Source: Limnomonas spitsbergensis (taxonomy: Eukaryota > Chlorophyta > Chlorophyceae > Chlamydomonadales). Taken from it: 64,000 nt of DNA. Below are positions 57,781-64,000 of the stretch, one piece after another; the first letter of the stretch is position 1, and the number at the start of each line of letters is the position of its first letter. The position numbers and the translations under genes were made by a program. The stretch covers positions 3,410,001 through 3,474,000 of the forward strand of contig JAYJMM010000037.1 of NCBI GenBank assembly GCA_037349105.1, read 5' to 3'. The notes beneath the pieces were generated by a model. That model had not been told where the DNA came from, made no database searches, and saw only the letters and a list, made by a program, of their open reading frames with translations.

Positions 57781-60700
57781 ATGCAGCCGATTCTGAAGCC
57801 TTCACCTGGGGCCTCCCCCCTTTCCCGAAAGTACGTGCCCTACGTCATTAAAACATGCTGCACCGCAATTCCACCTGCCCCTGCCAGCACACCGACCCCA
57901 TTCGACCCTCATCCCAATCCTGTCCACGGTGAAACCCCCCATCGCCGCCTACTATAGTCCGCGCCTGTCCCGAAGCAGCCGCAAACTATTCGAACTATGC
58001 TATATTCGCTCCATCCTAGCGACCCCTCAACGCCCGCGTTCACGCTAGCACGACTGGTTTGTCCTGATGCCGACTCCGCAGGTCTGCGTCAGCATCTGGG
58101 CGACCAGCGCCTCTTTCCCGAGGAGTCCACCACAGCAGCTCCAGCAAGCGAGCTGTCAAAGTCCACACCGTCAAGAACCCGGGAGTGTCGGTACGCCTCG
58201 AGAAAGGGGGGAGCTGACGGGTGGAGGACTTTGTGCTGAGGTCTCACATGCCATGGACCCTGGTTTGATCAGCTCCCTCTCCGCGAGTGCCTTAGTTTCA
58301 ATATGAGGGAATTCGGTGTGCATCCTAAAAGAGCTTTAGGGGCACCATCACTCTCATGCAACGCATTTCCGCTGCCTCCTGCTGACTGCCCCGGTCGGTG
58401 TGCTGCCCTCAGCTGCCCCATTGAGGGCTTAGCCTCTGCCCCATGCACCCTGTCCCACACCTGGCATGCAGTGCTTCATTGTCAAACGCTCAGTATGACG
58501 TTTGCTCATAGAACAAATAAGAATCGACGGCTACGGCCTGCCGGGGGTGGGCATAGCCGGATGGGGGGCGGATTTCGACAGGGGGGGTCGGAGGCTGGGG
58601 GCGTTGACGTCGGTGGTTTGGGGACCCATGTCGGTGCTGTTTGCTGGGTTGGGGTAGTCTCCTAGTCAAGGCATTATGGCGGAGATTTCTTCTGAATGAG
58701 CAGTCCCTCGGTGCTGAAAATATCCTCAAAACGCCTTAAAACTTGATTCAAAATCAGGAGTACTGTGCTGGTGGAATGCGAGATATACTGATGGCATGGC
58801 GCCAGCCCTCCAGCTGATTGTAGAAAGCCATGGCGCCATGCACCCGGGAAACTTGCCTTGCATGGGGGGAACAGGGGATCAGCGTCATAAGCCTCTCTAG
58901 CCCGCTTGAGCTACCATTCAGTGACTTCACGAGGGGGCTAGGTGCAGCCAGCCCTGTTAAGGTGTAGGCCCTATCAGCCCAGTGGTGCACTTCTATATAT
59001 GGTGTATAACACATTTCTTAATACACTGATATGCGCCCTTCACCCCCCCTCCTCATGCCTGCCAAGCTCTCACTATCTGCCCCCTCGTGTTAAAGGAAAT
59101 GGTGACGCCTCGCCCAAACACCTCGCCCCTGCTCAGCCGCCAGAACTTTGTTTAGTGCACGCCATACCCTCTTTGGCAGGCGGCTGGGCAGACACCCCCT
59201 GGGCCGATTTGGACCAAACCTTGACAGGCCCAGCAGCAGGGCTTGCTGCGCCAGGCCCCCATGGCCATACGCCGGGATGTAGCTAAATTGTAGATGATTC
59301 AGCATCATATGGACAGGGCTATCCGGCAGGGGATGGGCCAGCAAGGGGAGAGCTGCAACATAACCCACGACGATGCATCCTATCTCAAACGGGTCTGGCC
59401 TGACGCTCAGTCCGGCTCCTGTTCAGCTGCCATTCAGCTACCATTCAGCTACTGTTTAGCTACCCATCGGTCTCCGGCCGTGCATTCCCTACTAAGTAGA
59501 TGCCGGCCGAATGCTGGTCCAGGTTTGGTCCCAATAGGGCTTTATGTGGTTCAGGGGCGACCTGCCCAAGGTGGCCTCGCATCCAAGCAAATGAATGTTG
59601 CAGCAAAACCGATGGGAGTGCTGCTGTCACCACATGGAGCCCCTATTATTCATGGAGCAGGGAGGGACAGATCAAAGCCGGATTCTGATGTCCCTTTGCA
59701 TCATTGAGAGGACAGGGCCAAGGGTCCTAGGGTCAGCACACTGCAAAAAGGTGTATGGAAGCTGCTGGCTGTAACATATCGGTGCCCTCAGCACACTTGT
59801 TTTGATTGCTTACATACAGTTACACCCATATTACTTGTGGTTTCTCCTTCTTTGCCCAGGAGAACATGGCAAAGTGCAGCCCCTCTACCCTGAACCCCTG
59901 GAACCTAAAACCGTGTTTGCTCAGGACCACAACGATGTGCAGTCCCTTGAACCCTCACCTCTTAAACCCTTAACCCAAACGCCGTGTTTGCTCAGGACTA
60001 CAACGATGTGCAGTCTATGTACCTTCAACCCTCTACCCCTCTTACCTCCAAACCCTAAAACTTGATATGTTCAGAACTAAAATGATGTGCAGACCCCCTG
60101 CCTTGAACCCTGACTCCCTTGACCTTAAATCCCTGAAACCTTGTTTGCTCAGGACTACAACGATGTGCAGCCTGGCCGCAAGACAAAGCCTTTGGAGCGC
60201 GCTGAGAAGGAGTTCGACATGAACAAGATGCTTTTGGACAGCAAGGACTGGCGACAGGTTAAGCAGCTCTTCACAGAGTCGCCACACAGGTGGGTGAAGG
60301 ATTCAGACGATGCACCAGTGGGTTAGGGTTTCGACGCTGCACAAGCAGGTGAAGGGTTCAGACTTTGCCCCAGAGGGTGTATTTTGTTTTGTGTGTGTAC
60401 CGTGGGGGCATGGGCAGTGGGGGCATGGGCAGTGGGGACATGGGGAGTGGGGGCATGAGCAGTGGGGGCATGGAGAGTGGGGACATGGAGAAAGGGGACA
60501 TGGGGAGTGGGGGCATGGGGAGTGGGGGCATGGGGAGTGGGGGCATGGAGCGTGGGGACATGGGCAGTGGGGGCATGGAGAGTGGAGACATGGGGAGTGG
60601 GGGCATGGAGAGTGGGGCATGGGGAGTGGGGGCATGGGGAGTGGGGGCATGGAGAGTGGGGGCATGGAGAGTGGGGGCATGGAGAGTGGGGGCATGGGGA

Positions 60701-63700
60701 GTGGGGGCATAGGGAGTGGGGGCATGGAGCGTGGGGGCATGGAGAGGGGGCATGGAGAGTAAGGGCATGGGGAGTGGGGGCATGGGGAGTGGGGGCATGG
60801 GGAGTGGGGGCATGGGGAGTGGGGCATGGAGAGTGGGAGCATGGAGAGTGGGGGCATGGAGAGTGGGGGCATGGGGAGTGGGGACATGGAGAGTGGGGAC
60901 ATGGAGATTGGGGGCATGGAGATTGGGGGCATGGGGAGTGGGGGCATGGAGAGGGGACATGGGGAGTGGGGACATGGGGAGGGGTTGCATGGAGAGTGGG
61001 GGCATGGGGAGTAGGGGCATGGGGAGTGGGGGCATGGAGAGTGGGGGTATGGAGAGTAAGGGCATGGAGTGGGGGCATGGGGAGTGGGGGCATGGGGAGT
61101 GGGGGCATGGGGAGTGGGGCATGGAGAGTGGGGGCATGGAGAGTGGGGGCATGGGGAGTGGGGGCATGGAGAGTGGGGACATGGAGAGTGGGGGCATGGA
61201 GATTGGGGGCATGGGGAGTGGGGGCATGGAGAGGGGACATGGGGAGTGGGGGCATGGGGAGGGGTTGCATGGAGAGTGGGGGCATGGGGAGTAGGGGCAT
61301 GGGGAGTGGGGGCATGGAGAGTGGGGGCATGGGGAGTGGGGGCATGGGGCATGGGGAGTAGGGGCATAGGGAGTTGAAGCATGGGGAGTGGGGCCATGGG
61401 GAGTGGGGCATGGAGAGTGGGGCCGTGGGGAGGGGGGCCATGGGGAGTAGGGGCATGGAGAGTGGGGCCATGGGGAGTGGGGGCATGGAGAGTGGGGGCA
61501 TGGAGAGTGGGGGCATGGGGAGTGGGGGCATGGAGCGTGGAGGCATGGAGTGGGGGCATGGAGAGTAAGGGCATGGAGTGGGGGCATGGGGAGTGGGGGC
61601 ATGGGGAGTGGGGCATGGAGAGTGGGAGCATGGAGAGTGGGGGCATGGAGAGTGGGGGCATGGGGAGTGGGGGCATGGAGAGTGGGGACATGGAGAGTGG
61701 GGGCATGGAGATTGGGGGCATGGGGAGTGGGGGCATGGGGAGTGGGGGCATGGAGAGGGGACATGGGGAGTGGGGGCATGGGGAGGGGTTGCATGGAGAG
61801 TGGGGGCATGGGGAGTAGGGGCATGGGGAGTGGGGGCATGGGGAGTGGGGGCATGGGGTATGGGGAGTAGGGGCATAGGGAGTTGAAGCATGGAGAGTGG
61901 GGCCATGGGGAATGGGGCATGGAGAGTGGGGCCATGGGGAGTGGGGCCATGGGGAGTAGGGGCATGGAGGGTGGGGCCATGGGGAGTGGGGGCATGGAGA
62001 GTGGGGGCATGGGGAGTGGGGGCATGGACAGTGGGGGCATGGGGAGTGGGGAATGAGTGGGAACATGAAGAGTTGGGGTATGGGGAGTGGGGGTATGAGG
62101 AGTAGGGGTATGGAGTATGGGGGCATGGAGAGTGGGGGCATGGGGAGTGGGAGATTGGGGGCATGGGGAGTAAGGGCATAGGGGGTGGGAGAGTGGGGGC
62201 ATGGGGGCTGCTTTCTTTTGTGTTTGCACCATACCACCATCAGAATGCATGGACTGTCGACAGCAATAAGTTTTGTAGTGGTTACTGGTCATAAGTAATA
62301 TTGCTTTCTGCCAGAGTTGTAAAGAACCAAGACCTGGCCACCTGGACGTTACCTCGCCATGTGTTTACCTCTGACAGTAAGCCGGATTGTAGCTGACAAG
62401 TACCTGGCTTGTAGCTGACATGTAGCTGAGGCCTTAAAGAGAAGCTTTGCCCCCGCCCTCAGGTACGTGAAGAACCAAGACCTGGCCACCTCGACGCTGT
62501 CCCGCTTCTCGGAGCTGACCGGCCGCCTCGCAGCGATCAAGAAGGGGGCGGACCGTGCGGAGGCGCGCTCGTTTGTGGACGAGCTGGCGACAATGCTGCT
62601 TCCCAACATCGACAAGTGCGTGTTCTGTGGGGACCCTAAACTCTTAACCCGGTCCTAAATATACTCAACTCTCAACCCTTATCCAAAACTAAAGATTGAG
62701 AATGGCATTGCGCTCTCAGGGCTTTGAGTGTGTAACCTTCGACCCTGGGCTAGAAAAAACATAACCCCAAACCAGAACCCCTTCGACCCTGGGCTAGACA
62801 AAAAACATAACTACCCAAAATCCGGTCCTAAATATCCTCAACCCTCAACCCTTATCCAAATTGAGAAGGGCACTGCGCTCTCAGGGCTTTGAGTGTGTAA
62901 CCTTCGACCCTGGGCTAGAAAAAACATAAACCCCAAACCAAAACCCCTTCCACCTTGGGCTAGACAAAAACATAAACCCCCAACATGACCCCTAACCCCT
63001 GGCCGGGCATGAGGGGGCTGAGGGGCCTATGGCACCTGTATGCGGTTGCCAGAAGTTGATTTTAGTGTGTGGTACACCACTATCAGCTACAGTTCAGCTA
63101 CACTGTGGCCCCAGGCCATAAGCCCCTGGTGCGGCCAGCCCTGCTGCTTGGGCCACCGGTCGGAGGCCGGTCCAGGTTTGGTGGGAATCAGCCCAGGGGT
63201 GGCCGCCGGGCAGCCCAATAGAGGTGGTCCAGTACCCACTAAAAAAATCACAGATGGCCAGGGGAAACATTACCTGTGATGTGACCTCTCCTCTTGCATG
63301 GCAGAGGATGGAGGACACTGAATCTCCACAACTGCATCCTTAGATTATGAAGTCAGGCTGATGTCAGACCGGCCCCAAACCTGTTAGAGGTTCCAATGTT
63401 TGGCCTGGGTGGTTCTCCGATTCTCGTATGACGGCTGCAGTAAAGCATGTGTCTGAAACCCGAAGGCTTAAGCCATGAAACCTGAAACCTAGGTTGAAAC
63501 TGAGACCTATCGAGAGCTTTCCTAAAGTACCGGTATGAAGCCCTGGATCCTTATACCAAGGGTGTGCCTGTCCGAACCCTGTCGAAATTGCCGTGTTTCC
63601 TTCGATATGGCGCCCTGAACCTTGATTGATATCAAAGTATCGAGCCTGAGCGAGATGCCTGAGTCCCTGAACCTGGTTGGGCAAGAGTTGGCCTGATGTC

Positions 63701-64000
63701 TGAATCCCCAAACCCTAATTGGGCAAGCAAGAGCCTGATGCCTGCATACACGGATCGTGAATGTATTTAAGCAATAGCCTGTGCCCTAAATTCCAGAACC
63801 CTGGTTGCACTCGAGGGTTGGCCTGTGCCCCTAATCTCAGATCCCTGGTAACAATTGAAAGTTGGCCGGTACCTTAAATTTTGAATTCCTGGTTGCAATG
63901 AAGTCACCGCCTGAACCCTGATGCTTCTCCTGCCTGAACCCTGATCCTTCTCCCGCCTGAACTTTGATCCTTCTCCCGCTCCTCGCATCCAGGATGAAGA
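57781..64000 (+). CDS. Nuclear gene for a probable plastid-targeted protein, 3' end beyond window
   Basis: Exons that join in phase: 57781-57830, 58082-58190, 60153-60289, 62463-62615 and a last one starting at 63993 that runs off the window. The first two encode MQPILKPSPGASPLSRK and SASASGRPAPLSRGVHHSSS followed by a basic KRAVKVHTVKN segment: Ser/Arg/Pro-rich and free of acids, like a plastid transit peptide. The third reads PLERAEKEFDMNKMLLDSKD then WRQVKQLFTESPH, the fourth YVKNQDLATSTLSRFSELTG then ADRAEARSFVDELATMLLPN. Both look helical, and a PsbQ-like lumenal helix bundle is conceivable, but I see no thylakoid-transfer segment and an exon may be missing between 58190 and 60153. All four introns have GT-AG ends. 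Confidence 0.55.
59850..60100 (+). repeat. Four echoes of the 60153 exon start in its upstream intron
   Basis: TTTGCTCAGGAC(T/C)ACAACG + ATGTGCAG occurs at 59915-59943 and 59985-60013, a more decayed copy at 60067-60092, and the most diverged at 59850-59880 (TTTGCCCAGGAGAACATGGC). The true boundary is 60144-60170. Each copy but the one at 60067 has kept a CAG/GA acceptor. The intervening sequence is made of CCTTGAACCCT-type units. Confidence 0.85.
60290..60360 (+). repeat. Echo of the exon 60153-60289 donor side
   Basis: The intron begins GTGGGTGAAGGATTCAGACG ATGCAC, and 60344-60368 repeats CAGGTGAAGGGTTCAGACTTTG, so the 5' splice site and its following bases are duplicated about 55 bp downstream. 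Confidence 0.6.
60405..62210. repeat. 1.8-kb minisatellite of GGGGGCATGGGGAGT units
   Basis: About 120 copies of the 15-bp GGGGGCATGG(G/A)GAGT unit fill most of the intron between 60289 and 62463. Longer blocks (for example 60755-61020, 61060-61320 and 61560-61850) repeat the same order of variants, including GGGTTGCATGG, so whole blocks were duplicated. Multiples of three keep all frames open, producing false frames of up to 645 residues on both strands. Confidence 0.95.
62308..62350 (+). repeat. Echo of exon 62463 start in the upstream intron
   Basis: AAAGAACCAAGACCTGGCCA + CCTGGACG copies the first ~35 bases of the true exon (GTGAAGAACCAAGACCTGGC + CACCTCGACG) about 150 bp upstream. The acceptor-like CCAGAG remains. 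Confidence 0.85.
62620..62990. repeat. Tandem duplication of ~180 bp
   Basis: The segment with CGGTCCTAAATAT, TTGCGCTCTCAGGGCTTTGA and CGACCCTGGGCTAGAAAAAA is present at about 62650-62780 and again at about 62820-62950, with a third partial CTGGGCTAGACAAAAA near 62960. It lies in the intron after exon 62463-62615. Confidence 0.8.
63390..63992. repeat. CCTGAACCCTGAT-type degenerate tandem repeats before the last exon
   Basis: The intron is composed of irregular ~55-65-bp units with CCTGATGCCTGAATCCCTGA / ACCCTGGTTGGGCAAGAG, then three ~28-bp units CCTGAACCCTGATCCTTCTC (63910-63980). The last of these runs into the CATCCAG acceptor at 63992. Confidence 0.7.

Noticed and set aside
60303..62292. 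645-, 644- and 618-residue minus-strand frames and several plus-strand frames
   Set aside because: They translate a 15-bp minisatellite inside an intron of the plus-strand gene; all frames are open by composition.

Overview
This is nuclear DNA of a repeat-rich eukaryote, most likely a green alga. It has split genes with GT-AG introns, a plant/algal-type mitochondrial pyruvate dehydrogenase E1-alpha gene, non-LTR, hAT-, Tc1/mariner- and PIF/Harbinger-type transposon remains, and kilobases of minisatellite. Large prasinophyte or charophyte genomes would fit, but I cannot name the species from sequence alone. Nothing looks bacterial, viral or organellar.

Layout. Positions 1-16000 are a transposon graveyard: two copies of a proline-rich LINE-like element (about 1380-3850 and 4800-5890, the first with a recognisable reverse transcriptase), blocks of a dispersed repeat in direct and inverted copies (1-1076, 4400-4790, 5730-7190, 14180-15960), a hAT-type element (7495-8365) and a decayed Tc1/mariner transposase (about 12390-11380, minus strand). 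From 16000 to 19150 no convincing gene is seen. Positions 19155-30885 are an 11.7-kb array of a 33-bp unit (about 355 copies) with higher-order periods that are exact multiples of 33. It abuts, on the minus strand, a broken DDE-type transposase gene (about 33740-30880) whose Gln/Gly/Pro-rich C-terminal tail is the same repeat, so the array looks like a runaway expansion of that coding tail. Positions 34000-44500 hold a PIF/Harbinger-like MITE, a second inverted-repeat element family, LINE 3' ends, a tRNA-like SINE head and dispersed tails.

The gene-bearing part starts near 44800. On the minus strand are an unrecognised exon set (about 45660-44816) and a two-exon 87-residue protein gene (46318-45905). 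The clearest gene is the ten-exon mitochondrial PDH E1-alpha gene (57450-47462, minus), whose exons join in phase to a 394-residue protein. Divergent from it, 330 bp away, is a second nuclear gene (57781 to beyond the window end, plus) with a plastid-transit-like N-terminus and helical downstream exons; I do not recognise its function.

The most striking pattern is in these two genes. At most of the exon-intron boundaries the adjoining intron contains one to twelve tandem copies of the splice site plus the first or last tens of bases of the exon. The extreme case is twelve extra, indel-free 102-bp copies of the end of PDH exon 5, carrying the thiamine-diphosphate motif and a 5' splice site each time. 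The introns seem to have grown by repeated tandem duplication across exon edges, leaving arrays of decoy splice sites.
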